Below, piece after piece: positions 23,392-33,600 of a DNA stretch of 64,000 nt (positions are counted from its first letter, which is position 1; each line of letters starts with the position of its first letter). The stretch is from assembly GCA_015059965.1 (NCBI GenBank), contig SUZM01000002.1, positions 4,251-68,250 on the forward strand. The letters are read 5' to 3'. The position numbers and the translations under genes are program-made. Source of the stretch: Rikenellaceae bacterium. GTDB taxonomy: Bacteria > Bacteroidota > Bacteroidia > Bacteroidales > Rikenellaceae. Below the pieces are notes generated by a model. It saw only the letters and a program-made list of their open reading frames with translations. It ran no database searches and was not told the DNA's origin.

Positions 23392-24798
23392 TTATGATTT
23401 CCAGTAGTAGTTTTTGCGTGTCATAGGCCACGTTACGGCGATCACCAGCAGGGCAAAGATCACTCCGCGCCCGAAGGCGTACCAGGGGCCGAGGCCGGCG
23501 AACCACTCGATCGCCGAGGAGAGTGTGGTGAGCACCGCAATCGGGGTGATGAGGTAGCTCGAGGCGGTGTAGGCGAACATCGGGTTGGCGCCACACGCCT
23601 CCAGGGCCTTAAAGCGAATGCCGAAGCGGAGCTCCAGGGCCAGGGCTGCAATCAGAACAAAGGTGGCCATGCCGCCCGTTACAAAGAAGTAGCTGATCGT
23701 GGCGTGGTCCTTCTTGATTCCCCCTTCGAGGGGTTCGGCCAGCAGACCCAGGATGAGCAGTACCATGCCGATCGAAAGCAGACGTTTCAGAAGCGGTTTT
23801 TCGGCGGTGTTGAGTCTCCCAAGCAGCAGGTAGGACCCACAGCCGAGCAGGGCCGAGAGGAGTACGGTCTGCCCCACTTGACGCACAAAGAGGCCCCAGA
23901 GCTGGGTGATGATCAGCGCACACATGAGCAGGGCCAGCGCTATGGTTAACGGACCACTCCATGAGTCGCCCTCCTTCTTCTCTGCGATCTCCCCCGATTT
24001 GAGGGCCTGTCCGATCACATCGCCGGCGATCGTTCCGCTGAGCACGAGGCAGAGATATTTCATGAACTCGAAGCGGAAGAGCCACTCCGCGGGGGTCTGC
24101 TGCCACAGCCAGGCGCACCACGACCCCTCGACCGAGGAGGAGAGTTTCAGCAGGGCCACTCCGCAGATCAGCACGATGCGCATCACCAGAGAGTTGCGTG
24201 TGAACCACCATCCGAGGGTGCCGAACAGGGCCATCGAAGCCAGGATCAGGATGATGATGTCGCTCTGGTGGAGCGAGACTTCGATTCCGAAGAGCGGCTT
24301 GTAGAGCATCGTCAGGGCGATCAGCGCAACAAAGCCGGCCCAATTGAGCATCGAATTTCGCTTCGCCTCCCACCCCGGGATGCGCACAAACATCGCAAAG
24401 AAGAGACCCCAGACCAGGAGGGTCATCAGGGCTGCGGCCCAGGGGGCAAGCTCCGTGAGGCGTCCCATGCGAGTATTGCCGAGGATGATGGCAAACGAGG
24501 CCAGCCACAGAAAGCGGTGCAGAGCGCTCAGCGCAATCTGCATCCATCCGGCCCCCTTCTGCTCGCGACGGCGCAGGGCCAGGGGCATTGCTGCTCCCAT
24601 CGAGAAGAGGAAGAACGGAAAGACCAGGTCCACCCAGGTGATTCCCGGTACCGCGGGGTTAAAGGCAAAGGTCGGTGGGGGCAGTTGGCCGTGGAACATC
24701 CAGGCCGGCAGCTCCGCATGCCAGATCATCTGGCCCGAGATCACCATGCCAATGATGGCCAGGGCCCTGAGAAAGTCGATTGCTGCAACGCGCTTCAT
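23392..24798 (-). CDS. DUF5009 / HGSNAT-like membrane acyltransferase
   Basis: 468 residues with about 10-12 membrane segments. The start KRVAAIDFLRALAIIGMVISGQ carries the DxLRG-like pattern (here DFLRAL) of the YeiB/HGSNAT group. Later features are PGITWVDLVFPFFLFSMGAAMPLALRRR and the C-terminal GANPMFAYTASSYLITPIAV. The human relative heparan-alpha-glucosaminide N-acetyltransferase moves acetyl from acetyl-CoA across the membrane onto glucosamine ends of heparan sulfate. A similar acylation of an amino sugar at the inner membrane is plausible here but unproven. It is in the operon next to a DUF4434 and an SGNH gene. Confidence 0.85.
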   Translation of the reverse strand: MKRVAAIDFLRALAIIGMVISGQMIWHAELPAWMFHGQLPPPTFAFNPAVPGITWVDLVFPFFLFSMGAAMPLALRRREQKGAGWMQIALSALHRFLWLASFAIILGNTRMGRLTELAPWAAALMTLLVWGLFFAMFVRIPGWEAKRNSMLNWAGFVALIALTMLYKPLFGIEVSLHQSDIIILILASMALFGTLGWWFTRNSLVMRIVLICGVALLKLSSSVEGSWCAWLWQQTPAEWLFRFEFMKYLCLVLSGTIAGDVIGQALKSGEIAEKKEGDSWSGPLTIALALLMCALIITQLWGLFVRQVGQTVLLSALLGCGSYLLLGRLNTAEKPLLKRLLSIGMVLLILGLLAEPLEGGIKKDHATISYFFVTGGMATFVLIAALALELRFGIRFKALEACGANPMFAYTASSYLITPIAVLTTLSSAIEWFAGLGPWYAFGRGVIFALLVIAVTWPMTRKNYYWKS

Positions 24799-24834
24799 GG
24801 CAGTTTTTTCTTCTTCCGCGCTTTCGCGGAAGGG

Positions 24835-25506
24835 TTACTTCTTCAGATACTTCATTTTTTTCAGGTGCTCAACCCAGATTCGGTAGGCCTCGGGGTGGAG
24901 GTGAATACCATCCTTGGTCAGCTCCTCCCTCAGTTCGCCCTGCTCATTCTCCAGCAGTCGGGCAATATCGACCCAGGTGGCTAAGCCCTCATCGCATAGG
25001 GCCTTGTAGTGGCGGTTGAGGGCTTTGGTTTGAGCCTGTTTGCCCTTGGCATAGGGGTAGGCCAACACCTCGTTGTTGGGGGTGATGACGCTTTGCAGAT
25101 AGACCTCACATTCGGGGACCTGGGTGCGGATCATCTCCAGCATCTTGCGCACGTTCTCCACGATCTCTTCCACGGGACGATCTCCCGAGAGGTCGTTCAC
25201 TCCGCCCATCAGGAAGATCTTGCTGGGTGAGAAGCTTAGGATCTCATCCAGGCGGGCCAACATCCCGCGTGTATTGTCGCCTCCGATGCCGCGGTTTACG
25301 ATCTTCTTCTCCTTCGAGAGAAAACTCCACCATCCCTGCTCCGTAAGGCTGTCGCCCATCCAGACGATGGCTCCTGTGGGCATGCCCTCCTTCTGGTGGG
25401 CCGCATAACGACAGTCGTAATAGGCTCCGAAGCCCGATTGGGCTTCGGAGGGTAGGGTAGAGAGTGCTGCGATAAGGAGCAGCAGCCAAAAACTCGCTCT
25501 TTTCAC
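24835..25506 (-). CDS. SGNH/GDSL-type esterase, secreted
   Basis: 223 residues with a signal peptide (LLLLIAALSTLPSEAQ). SGNH blocks in order: IVWMGDSLTEQGWW (Ser), NRGIGGDNTRGMLARL (Gly), LMGGVNDLSGD (Asn), and LTKDGIHLHPEAYRIW (catalytic Asp/His). Such single-domain enzymes in glycan loci usually remove acetyl or other esters from sugars. It starts 18 bases after the upstream lipoprotein gene, so it belongs to the operon. Substrate unknown. Confidence 0.9.
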   Translation of the reverse strand: MKRASFWLLLLIAALSTLPSEAQSGFGAYYDCRYAAHQKEGMPTGAIVWMGDSLTEQGWWSFLSKEKKIVNRGIGGDNTRGMLARLDEILSFSPSKIFLMGGVNDLSGDRPVEEIVENVRKMLEMIRTQVPECEVYLQSVITPNNEVLAYPYAKGKQAQTKALNRHYKALCDEGLATWVDIARLLENEQGELREELTKDGIHLHPEAYRIWVEHLKKMKYLKK

Positions 25507-25524
25507 CTTCTTTAGGTTTGTAGG

Positions 25525-27204
25525 TTACAATTCGGCCTTCACCTCATCGATGCCGGCCTTGGCATACTGCCACAGATCGCCCTCCTTCAGGTGAATCATG
25601 TCGAAGAGGAAGTAACCGTTGCAAGCGTCGTAGCAGGCCTTTACCGAGTTGGTGATAGCCTCATACTCCTCAGCATCGGTATACTTGTCCGACGAATCCC
25701 AGTTGCCCACATCCGGACCGCCGCATACGAGCGGGCAGGCGCCCAAGATGCGTTGCATAGCCAGCTGGCAGAAGCCCTGCATGGTCCACTCCGACGTGCC
25801 ATAGACACTGCCCGGCGAGGCGTAGGCTCCGATGAGCATGTGATCCATCAGGTCGGCATAGCCGTAGTTCTTGTAGTCGGCCGTAGCCCAGCGCGGGAAA
25901 TCGGCAGCCACATTATACTCCGGGCTGGCCCAGTTCACACCGCAATCGTAGTAGCTGGAGTACCAGCCGCCCACATAGACACCGAACTTAACGGTGGGGT
26001 TCACGCTGCGCACGGCATCCTTGGCCTTGTGCATCAGGTCGTGAATGGCCTTCACGCGGAACTCGAGCCACTTCTTCAGGTGCTTGTGCTCGTAGGGCAT
26101 GTCGGCATCGATGCTACCCGTAAAGCCGGCGGGAAGGACATCCTTATTGAAGTCCACCGTCTCACCCACATACTCCTCGAAGAGCTCCTTGGTGAGCTCC
26201 GAGAAGTCGCTCTGGAACGAATCGAAGCGGCCACGGTCCAGAATGATACCATCCAGCTCCTCGTAGGCGGCCAGATCCTTCAGCAGGTTGCAGATGTACT
26301 CCTGAACCTCCTCGTTGTGGGGGTTGAAGAAGAAGGTTGTCTCCTCCGAATCAAGCGTATTGACAAAGCCATTCTTCGTGTTCAGAACCGTAGCCCACTC
26401 CTTTTTCGAGCTGTCGCGTACTAGGATACCCTGAGCACCGAGGCTCGACTCGTTACCTCCGACCATGGTGTTGAATCCGGCGTGGATGCGCAGACCCAGC
26501 TCGTGGCCAATCTCGATGAAGGCTCCCAGGTAGTCCCAGTCGGCCGTGCGCTCAAACTTCATATAGCCACCCGAGGCCCAGGCACCCAGCCAAGCCACCT
26601 GGTCGCAGTGCGACGACTGGAAGAGGATATCGCCATTGGTGGGGCGAACATCAACCACAACATCGGTAAATCCGGTCTCCTTAGCGAGGGTCAGGTCACG
26701 ACGGATATTCTCCTTGCTGTTGGCAAAGTCGGGGAAGTTGGCCGCGGCATCCACCCAGATATACATCGGGTTGGTCTCGGGGGTGGGAACAGGGATCTCA
26801 GGGGCCTTCGTGGTGGTCATCTTGGTCACCGTCAGCGAGGATTTGTTCCCCTTGCGAACAGCTGCGTAGACGTTATACGAGGTCTCATCAAAGAGATTCT
26901 CGGCCTTGTAGGTGCCTTCGGCCAGGGCATCGACAGCCTTACCGAGCGAGATCACATCGCCGGCCGAGAGTTGCTTGTCGTCCTCTTGGGTCTCGATGCA
27001 ATAGAAAGAGCACTCCTCGGCATTGGCCGGGGTAATGGTGAACTCCAGCGTGTTATGGCCGGCAGTACCCGGGGTGATCGTCACAGCGGGCATCGGCTCC
27101 ACATCGGGACGTGCCGGATAGTCGTAGACAACATTGCTGTCGTCGGAGCAGGCCGCCAGTGTAGCAACCAAACCCATTGCAAGTAAAAGTTTTTTCATCT
27201 TCAT
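25525..27204 (-). CDS. Glycoside hydrolase-like lipoprotein (GHL10-like), copy 1
   Basis: 559 residues, a lipoprotein (LAACSDDSN). An FN3-like beta domain (about 40-130, VTITPGTAGHNTLEFTITP) precedes a TIM-barrel-type domain: MYIWVDAAANFPDFANSKENIRRDLTLAKETGFTDVVVDVRPTNGDILF, LGLRIHAGFNTMVGG, YEELDGIILDRGRFDSFQSDFSEL, VKFGVYVGGWYSSYYDCGVNWASPEYN. This is the pattern of GHL10-like putative glycosidases, with acid residues in VDVRP and GIILDRGRFD. A clear paralog lies at 33873-35207. The pair flanks the SusC/SusD transport genes, as expected for surface enzymes acting on the imported glycan. Confidence 0.8.
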   Translation of the reverse strand: MKMKKLLLAMGLVATLAACSDDSNVVYDYPARPDVEPMPAVTITPGTAGHNTLEFTITPANAEECSFYCIETQEDDKQLSAGDVISLGKAVDALAEGTYKAENLFDETSYNVYAAVRKGNKSSLTVTKMTTTKAPEIPVPTPETNPMYIWVDAAANFPDFANSKENIRRDLTLAKETGFTDVVVDVRPTNGDILFQSSHCDQVAWLGAWASGGYMKFERTADWDYLGAFIEIGHELGLRIHAGFNTMVGGNESSLGAQGILVRDSSKKEWATVLNTKNGFVNTLDSEETTFFFNPHNEEVQEYICNLLKDLAAYEELDGIILDRGRFDSFQSDFSELTKELFEEYVGETVDFNKDVLPAGFTGSIDADMPYEHKHLKKWLEFRVKAIHDLMHKAKDAVRSVNPTVKFGVYVGGWYSSYYDCGVNWASPEYNVAADFPRWATADYKNYGYADLMDHMLIGAYASPGSVYGTSEWTMQGFCQLAMQRILGACPLVCGGPDVGNWDSSDKYTDAEEYEAITNSVKACYDACNGYFLFDMIHLKEGDLWQYAKAGIDEVKAEL

Positions 27205-27227
27205 CAGTTTTTGTATTGTTGTTTTGT

Positions 27228-27257
27228 ACCTACAGCCCCGATCAAAGGGCTGTAGGT
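27228..27257 (-). terminator. Intercistronic hairpin in the operon
   Basis: An 11-bp perfect stem (ACCTACAGCCC with GGGCTGTAGGT) and 8-base loop between the DUF5018 and GHL genes. No T run follows on the minus strand, so it more likely attenuates or protects mRNA ends than fully terminates. Confidence 0.55.
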
Positions 27258-27272
27258 TTTATTTGCGACGGT

Positions 27273-29021
27273 TTACTGAGCGATACAGTCGAACTGTATG
27301 CAACCCGCATAACCGTTGCAGAACATAAAGTAGGCATACATGAAGTAGCCGTCCGAGGTCACATGCAGCTTCACATCCTGAAGTGCATTGCTATTGACTC
27401 CGTCGTTGGCGCGGCCACCGTAGAAGCCGTAGCAGTTACTTATCTCATTACCATCGTCGTTGTTCAGGTTGAAAACCGTGATATCGGGATAGGACATAAT
27501 ACCGTTGGCCGTATCCTGCTCAAGCGAACCATTGAAGGTCTCCGGATACTTCGCCTCGAATATCCACATATCACCGGCTACACCCCAGGTAAAGAAGGAC
27601 TCCATCGTAGCGGCCACATAGCGTACACCATTGAACTCAACAGCATCGACAGCCTTCATACCCTCGTTGCCGGAGAGGGCTCCATGGATGTAGTTTTTGG
27701 CGGCATTCGTCGTACCATCTACCCACGAGAGCTGGTTCATCGAGTAACCGCAGGCCAGGAAGTCCGAATTGCTCTCCGTACCCAGACGGATGGCATCACC
27801 ATTGGTCCAACCATTAACACCAGAAATCTGACACCAGGTGGGCTCCGGACTTACCAACTCACCATTCTTCACCACCCAGGTGATGGTCGAGGTGGTACCC
27901 GTTGAGGTCCAACCGCAGTAGGCAGCCTGGATGGTGGCGTCACCATAAAGGTCACCCCATACCGAGATATGGTCACCGTAAACATCCGTGGTCGGGAACT
28001 CGATAAACAACTCGGGACTCGAGTTCAAGTCGCGCATACGATAGATACGCAGGATGCTGCCATCATCGGGCACACGGTTATTCACCATCAAGTGGCCCTT
28101 GTGGTCCGAGGTGAGGTAGTAGCTCGAGGTGGCACCCTTGATAGAACCGAGGTCCACGCTGCCAACCACATCACCCGACTTGGTATCCACCACGATAGGA
28201 TTCTCACCACGCGTGTGGATAATCAGGTTGTTATCCGTAGCGGCAATACCGGTCGTCATATCGAGCACGGGGACACCCAGTGCCGAGAGCTTCTTCAGCC
28301 AGAGAATCTTTCCACTGCCCGGGCGCAAACCGCCATCAAAGCGGGCGGGCTCGGTCTGCTGGAGGTACCAGTCGCGCTTCGTCACGCCGTCCTGAGCAAT
28401 TACCGTGAACTTCTTGGGGCTGTCGGGCGAGCACCAGAAGGCGGTCTTCGAGGGATCGGGAACGATCGTGGCGTGGGGCGAGATGGTTACCTCACCGAAG
28501 ACATTCTCCAGCCCCTGGAAGTAGATCAGCGAAGCCGTGGCACCGGCCTTGTCGATGATGGCCGAGAGACCGAGCGAGGGGATCGAGAAGCTCTCGATAT
28601 CGCAGGCGCTGCTCTTCTTCAGGGCGGCCTTGATGGTCCAGGTGCTCTGCTGTTTCTTCTGGTCGGTGAGTGTCAGGGTGTACTCCTTGGTGAGGTCCAT
28701 GGTCAGCAGGGCGGGCTCCAGGGTGGCGTTGTCGTCCAGGTTGAAGAGCACCCACACCTTCTTATAATCCTCCAACTTGGTCACTACGTCGGACTCCACG
28801 GGGATGTTGTAGGGCACCTGGATGGTGATCTCGCGCTTCTGGTAGTCGATGTCGCCGACAAAACCCGTATTGTCTGCCGAGTGGTAGCCCTCCCAGGTGG
28901 CGTAGGCGGTCACGGCATTGATACCCTTGTTGGCAACGGCCGGAATCAACTCTTCCGGCTCATGGCACGCCGTCAACGAGAGTACGGCTGCCAGAATTGT
29001 CCAAAATATACTCTTTTTCAT
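27273..29021 (-). CDS. DUF5018-type surface lipoprotein
   Basis: 582 residues, a lipoprotein (LSLTACHEPEE). The N-terminal half has beta-sandwich repeats (KREITIQVPYNIPVESDVVTKLEDY, CDIESFSIP, VIAQDGVTKRDWYL) of the DUF5018 kind found in SusE/F-like positions. The C-terminal half (about 225-582) is propeller-like, with repeated blade starts (ATDNNLIIHTRGENPIVVDTKSGDVVGSVDLG, LYGDATIQAAYCGWTSTG, GYFMYAYFMFCNGYAGCIQFDCIAQ). It resembles the C-terminal half of the lipoprotein at 39819. Directly after susD, it is probably the surface glycan-binding protein of this locus. The start lies 12 bases after the susD stop. Confidence 0.8.
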   Translation of the reverse strand: MKKSIFWTILAAVLSLTACHEPEELIPAVANKGINAVTAYATWEGYHSADNTGFVGDIDYQKREITIQVPYNIPVESDVVTKLEDYKKVWVLFNLDDNATLEPALLTMDLTKEYTLTLTDQKKQQSTWTIKAALKKSSACDIESFSIPSLGLSAIIDKAGATASLIYFQGLENVFGEVTISPHATIVPDPSKTAFWCSPDSPKKFTVIAQDGVTKRDWYLQQTEPARFDGGLRPGSGKILWLKKLSALGVPVLDMTTGIAATDNNLIIHTRGENPIVVDTKSGDVVGSVDLGSIKGATSSYYLTSDHKGHLMVNNRVPDDGSILRIYRMRDLNSSPELFIEFPTTDVYGDHISVWGDLYGDATIQAAYCGWTSTGTTSTITWVVKNGELVSPEPTWCQISGVNGWTNGDAIRLGTESNSDFLACGYSMNQLSWVDGTTNAAKNYIHGALSGNEGMKAVDAVEFNGVRYVAATMESFFTWGVAGDMWIFEAKYPETFNGSLEQDTANGIMSYPDITVFNLNNDDGNEISNCYGFYGGRANDGVNSNALQDVKLHVTSDGYFMYAYFMFCNGYAGCIQFDCIAQ

Positions 29022-29033
29022 AGTCGTAATTCA

Positions 29034-30677
29034 TTAGAAATTCCACTCGGGGAACTGCTCGATCGCGCTGTTGTTCAGCAGCTCGGTGTCGGGAATCGGC
29101 AGACGGTTCATGCGGCTCAGGTACTCACGATCCTCACCGTCGCAATCCACATACTGGTAGCGGTAGCCCGAACCCTCCTTCGTGATCTTCAGGCCGTGTA
29201 CGCGGTAGCCCGTGTAGGCCTCTTCGGCAAGGCCCCAGCGGCGCATATCCCACCACAGGTGACCCTCGTAGGCGAGCTCGATCTTACGCTCGTGGCGCAG
29301 GGCGGCAAAGCACTCCTCGCCCGTGAGCGAGAGGTCGGTCGGCAGACCCACGCGGCTGCGCACCTGAGCGATGTAGTTCATGGCGCCACCATCGTTTCCG
29401 AGGCGCATCTCGGCCTCGGCCAGGTTCAGAATCACCTCAGCCAGACGAAGCTCTACCCAGGGGGTGGTCGAAGCGGTGCTCGTGAGGTTGGTGTTCGTCT
29501 CCTGGCGGAACTTGCGCATATAGTAGCCCGTTACGGTCTTGCCATAGGGATAGGGCTCCTGGCCATAGTCCACATAGGTGCCGTAGGTACCATCCACGCA
29601 GCACTCCAGCGTCTTCTCCTGCCAGGTAGCTCCGTTGTGGAGGATCGTAGCGGCGAAGCGGGGCTCGAGCTGTGCGTAGGGAGGATACTCGGTCGTGCCG
29701 TCGGCGGTGTGCCACTTCGACCAATCGACCGGATTCCCCTTCTTATCCTCGTAGCTCTCGACCATCTCCTGCGTAGGCGATGCGCCACCGGCTGTCGTGT
29801 ACTCGTGGTACATACACATGTAGCGATCCCAGTAGTGGTTGGGACCCGTTACCAGGTAGTTGAACTCCAGAATCGACTCCGTGTTGCCGCCGGCGAAGCC
29901 CTCGGCATAGGTGGGAGCCAGTGCGTAGTTCAACTTGAGGACCTCCTCGCCGGCAGCCTTGGCATCGCTCCAACGCTCGGCATAGAGCATGGCGCGCGAA
30001 AGCAGGGCATAGGCGGCACCCTTCGTTACGCGACCCGAATTCTGCGAGTTCCACTCCTCGGGCAGGTTCTGGGCGGCAAACGTCAGCTCATTGTAGATGT
30101 ACTCCCAGCACTTGTCGGCCGAGCTCAGCGGTGCATTCTTGACCGTCTCCTCCAAGGTGTTGAAGATGATCATCTGGCCACCGTAGCGCTTGGCGATCTG
30201 GAAGTAGAGGAAGGCGCGGAAGAAGCGGGCCTGAGCCTCGTAGCGGAGATTTACCTCATCGGGATAGGTCGAGTACTTCGCCATGGCCGAGAGGAACTCG
30301 TTGATGCGGCGGATGCGCTCATAGGTGCCAGACCAGCAGTCGAGCTGACAGCCCGTGCTCGATATTGTCTCGGGCGTGAATACCAGGTAGTTACAGTCGC
30401 CGGCGCGGTTACCGATGACCGGCGATCCGTACTTGAAGGTCTCTGTGAGACCCTCGGTCAGGTTGCCTTGGAACTGTTGATCGCCGAACTGGCCGTAGAT
30501 CGAAATATACTCGTAGAAATTGTTGATATACAGGTCTGTTGCAGCCTGTGACTCCCAGGCCGATTTATCCGATATGCGGTCCGTCGGCGTGAGGTCCAGG
30601 AAGTCGTTACAACTCACCAATCCGAGAGCCAGGAACGACATAAACAGGGTTAAAATTCTCGTTTTCATACTTTTCAT
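29034..30677 (-). CDS. susD: SusD/RagB family nutrient-binding lipoprotein
   Basis: 547 residues. Outer-membrane lipoprotein (LGLVSCNDFLDLTPTDRIS) that caps the SusC transporter and binds glycan. SusD features: RISDKSAWESQAATDLYINNFYEYI, the RYEAQARFFRAFLYFQIAKRYGG TPR-like helix, the SGRVTKGAAYALLSRAMLYAERW helix, and the C-terminal RLAEVILNLAEAEMRLGN with LRHERKIELAYEGHLWWDMRRWG. A start at 30668 (three residues shorter) is possible. It follows susC by 10 bases. The substrate is not readable from sequence. Confidence 0.93.
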   Translation of the reverse strand: MKSMKTRILTLFMSFLALGLVSCNDFLDLTPTDRISDKSAWESQAATDLYINNFYEYISIYGQFGDQQFQGNLTEGLTETFKYGSPVIGNRAGDCNYLVFTPETISSTGCQLDCWSGTYERIRRINEFLSAMAKYSTYPDEVNLRYEAQARFFRAFLYFQIAKRYGGQMIIFNTLEETVKNAPLSSADKCWEYIYNELTFAAQNLPEEWNSQNSGRVTKGAAYALLSRAMLYAERWSDAKAAGEEVLKLNYALAPTYAEGFAGGNTESILEFNYLVTGPNHYWDRYMCMYHEYTTAGGASPTQEMVESYEDKKGNPVDWSKWHTADGTTEYPPYAQLEPRFAATILHNGATWQEKTLECCVDGTYGTYVDYGQEPYPYGKTVTGYYMRKFRQETNTNLTSTASTTPWVELRLAEVILNLAEAEMRLGNDGGAMNYIAQVRSRVGLPTDLSLTGEECFAALRHERKIELAYEGHLWWDMRRWGLAEEAYTGYRVHGLKITKEGSGYRYQYVDCDGEDREYLSRMNRLPIPDTELLNNSAIEQFPEWNF

Positions 30678-30687
30678 AGTTTTCGGA

Positions 30688-33600
30688 TTAGAGCGTAATG
30701 TTCAGACCGACCGAGATCACACGCTGCTGCGGGTAGTAACCGTTGCTCACGCTCGGCAGCTCGGGGTCGATGTTATACTTGCTCACATGGCTCAACGTGA
30801 AGAGGTTCGAGCCCTCCACATAGATGCGCAGCTTCTGGATACCGGCCTTCATGGTGATCTTCTTCGGGAGCGTGTAACCGAGCTGTGCGGTCTTCAGACG
30901 CAGGTAGTCACCCGGACGATACCAGCGGGTCGAGGAGTAGGCGTTGTTCGAGCTCGAGTCGAGCGACAGACGCGGGAAGTAGGCATCGCGGTTCTCGGGC
31001 GTCCACGAGTTCTCCACCAGATACAAGGGCGAGTTACCGTCGTGGTAGAAGGGCTTGGTCATCGAGGTGTTATCCATGATACCGCCATCGTATACACCCG
31101 TCAGGGCGATGGTCGAACCCACGGCACCCTGCAACAGGAAGTTGAAGTCGAGGCCCTTCCACTCCAAGCCGAAGCTCAGACCGGCCGTGAACTTCGGGTA
31201 GACCGAAGTACCTACATAACCACGGTCCTGCTCATAGGAGATCTTGCCGTCGCCGTTGCGGTCCGTGTACTTGATATCACCCACGCGCACGGGCTTACCG
31301 ATCATCGTAGGCGAGTTCTGGATCTCAGCCTCGCTCTGGAAGAGACCCTCTGCCAGGAAACCGATCACCGAACCGACATCCTTGCCCGTAAGCTTCTGGT
31401 AGTCGGGAGCGTTGTCGGCATCGCCGGCATAGTAGAGCCAGCGGCGCTTGGCATACGAACCCATGAACTTGATGTTGTAGTTGAAATCACCCTTGCGGTT
31501 GTAGTGTGAGAGGGTGAAGTCGAAACCGCGTACATCCTGCTTGTTCTGGTTGTCCCAGGCGGGGAAGTAACCACCCACCGAGGGAGGATAGGAGCCCGAA
31601 GCCGACGAGAGCATATCATACTTATAGGTGTAGAAGGCATCGGCCTCAATACCGAGCAGACCGCCCCAGAAGGTGGCATCCACACCGATGTTATAGTTCA
31701 AGTTCTTCTCCCAGGTAACATTGGGGTTGGGAACCGTCGAGGTATAGATGCTCTGCTGGCCCTGGCCGCCGATCACTACGGCGTTACCGTCCGATACGCT
31801 CATCGAGCTCAGGTACTGGTAAGCCGAGATGGCCGAGGTACCCGTCAGACCGATACCACCGCGGAGCTTGAGGTTATCAACCCACGAGGCACCGAACCAC
31901 TTCTCCTCCGAGATACGCCAACCGGCCGAACCGGCGGGGAAGAAGCCCCAGCGCGAGCCGTTCATGCCCGAGAAGAGGTACGTTCCGTCGTAGCGACCCG
32001 AGAGCTCAACGTAGATGCGGTCGTCGTAGTCGTAGTTCAGACGAACGACGAAGCCCACCTGGCGCGAGCGGCTGCTCGTACCACCGATGGCGCGCTTCTC
32101 GTAGGACTGGTCACCGAAGTCAAGTTCCGGAAGGTTTTCGAACAGCAGGTCGTACATGCGGCCCCAGTGGTTGTTCGACTTGTTGTCGCGCGTCTCCAAC
32201 AGCGCCAGCGCGGCTACGCGGTGCTTGCCGAAGCGGTTGTCATACGAGAGCGAGGTCTGCGTTACACCATAGTAGGTGTAGTAGGAAGCCTCCTGCAGGT
32301 TGGTCACATCGCCCAGACCCGAGTAGGTGTTGCTCACCGTGTAGTTCATGGCGTTGATGTAGCCGTTCTCATCGTAGGAGAAGTTAGCCAGAGCCATCTC
32401 GTAAGGCGTTGTGAAGGACTTCGTATGCTGGAAGGTCATATCATACGAGGCGAAGAACTTGGCCGACAGACCCTTTACCCAGGGTACATCCCAGCGCAGC
32501 GAGATGTTGGGCTGGATAATGGCGGCCGTGCTCTTGTAGTTACCCGACTCGGTATAGGCAGCCACGGGGTTTACCGTAGCCGAAGCTGTCGGGGTGGCGG
32601 TGTGGTAGTTCACGCCATCGATGGTCACCGTCTCCGGAACGTAGGGGTGTACACGCATCGCCTGCTGGGCCACGTTGTTCCAGGCCGAAGGATCGGCGGC
32701 GTAGATCGGCTGATCGTGCTCCTGGATACGGCCGGCGATACCCACCTCCAGCGTAAGGTTGTTGGCGATCTTGGCCGTGATGTTGGCACGGGCCGTGTAG
32801 CGACGGAAGTTGAAGTTGTCCACGTTACCCTTCTGGTCGAACATACCGATCGAGGTAAAGTAGCTCATCTTGTCGTTACCGCCGTTGGCCGAGATGGTGT
32901 GCGACATCGTGGTACCGATATCGAATACCTTGTCGTACCAGTTCGTGTTGCCCCAGCCATCCTGGCCGTTGATCATCTTCTGCACGATGTCGGCCGTGAA
33001 GATCGGGGTCTTGCCGTCGAGCTCGAGGGCCTTGTTGTACCAGTAGGCGTAGGCGGGGCCGTCGAGCAGCTCGAAGGCTGTGGCGTTCGTGCTGATACCA
33101 TACGTTCCCTTGTAGGAGATCGTCGATTCACCCTTCGTACCGCGCTTGGTCGTTACGATGATAACCGTGTTACCATCCAGACCGTACACGGCAGCTGCCG
33201 AGGCATCCTTCAGTACCGAGATCGACTCGATATCCTCGGGGTTGATCTGGTTGATGTCGCGGGGTACACCGTCCACGATGTAGAGCACCGACTGACCGCG
33301 CACCATGATCGACGAACCATCGGCACCGGGCTGACCCGAGGTCTGCACGGCCGTTACACCGGCCACACGACCGGCCAGCATGTTCGTCACGTCGCCCACG
33401 GGAGCCTTCTCGATCTCTTCACCCGAGATCTGCGAGATAGCGGCCGTCACCGATGCCTTCTTCTGCACACCGTAACCTACGACCACGACCTCGTCGATCT
33501 TCTCCGAGTCGTTCTTCATCACCACGTTCAGGAAGGTGGCGGCATCGCTTACCGTTACTGTCTCGGTCTGCATACCGATGAACGAGAATTGCAGCTGGCT

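Noticed and set aside
27969..30551. A plus-strand open frame of about 860 codons
   Set aside because: It lies antisense to the DUF5018 and SusD genes, has no signal or family motif, and has the skewed composition of a high-GC shadow frame.
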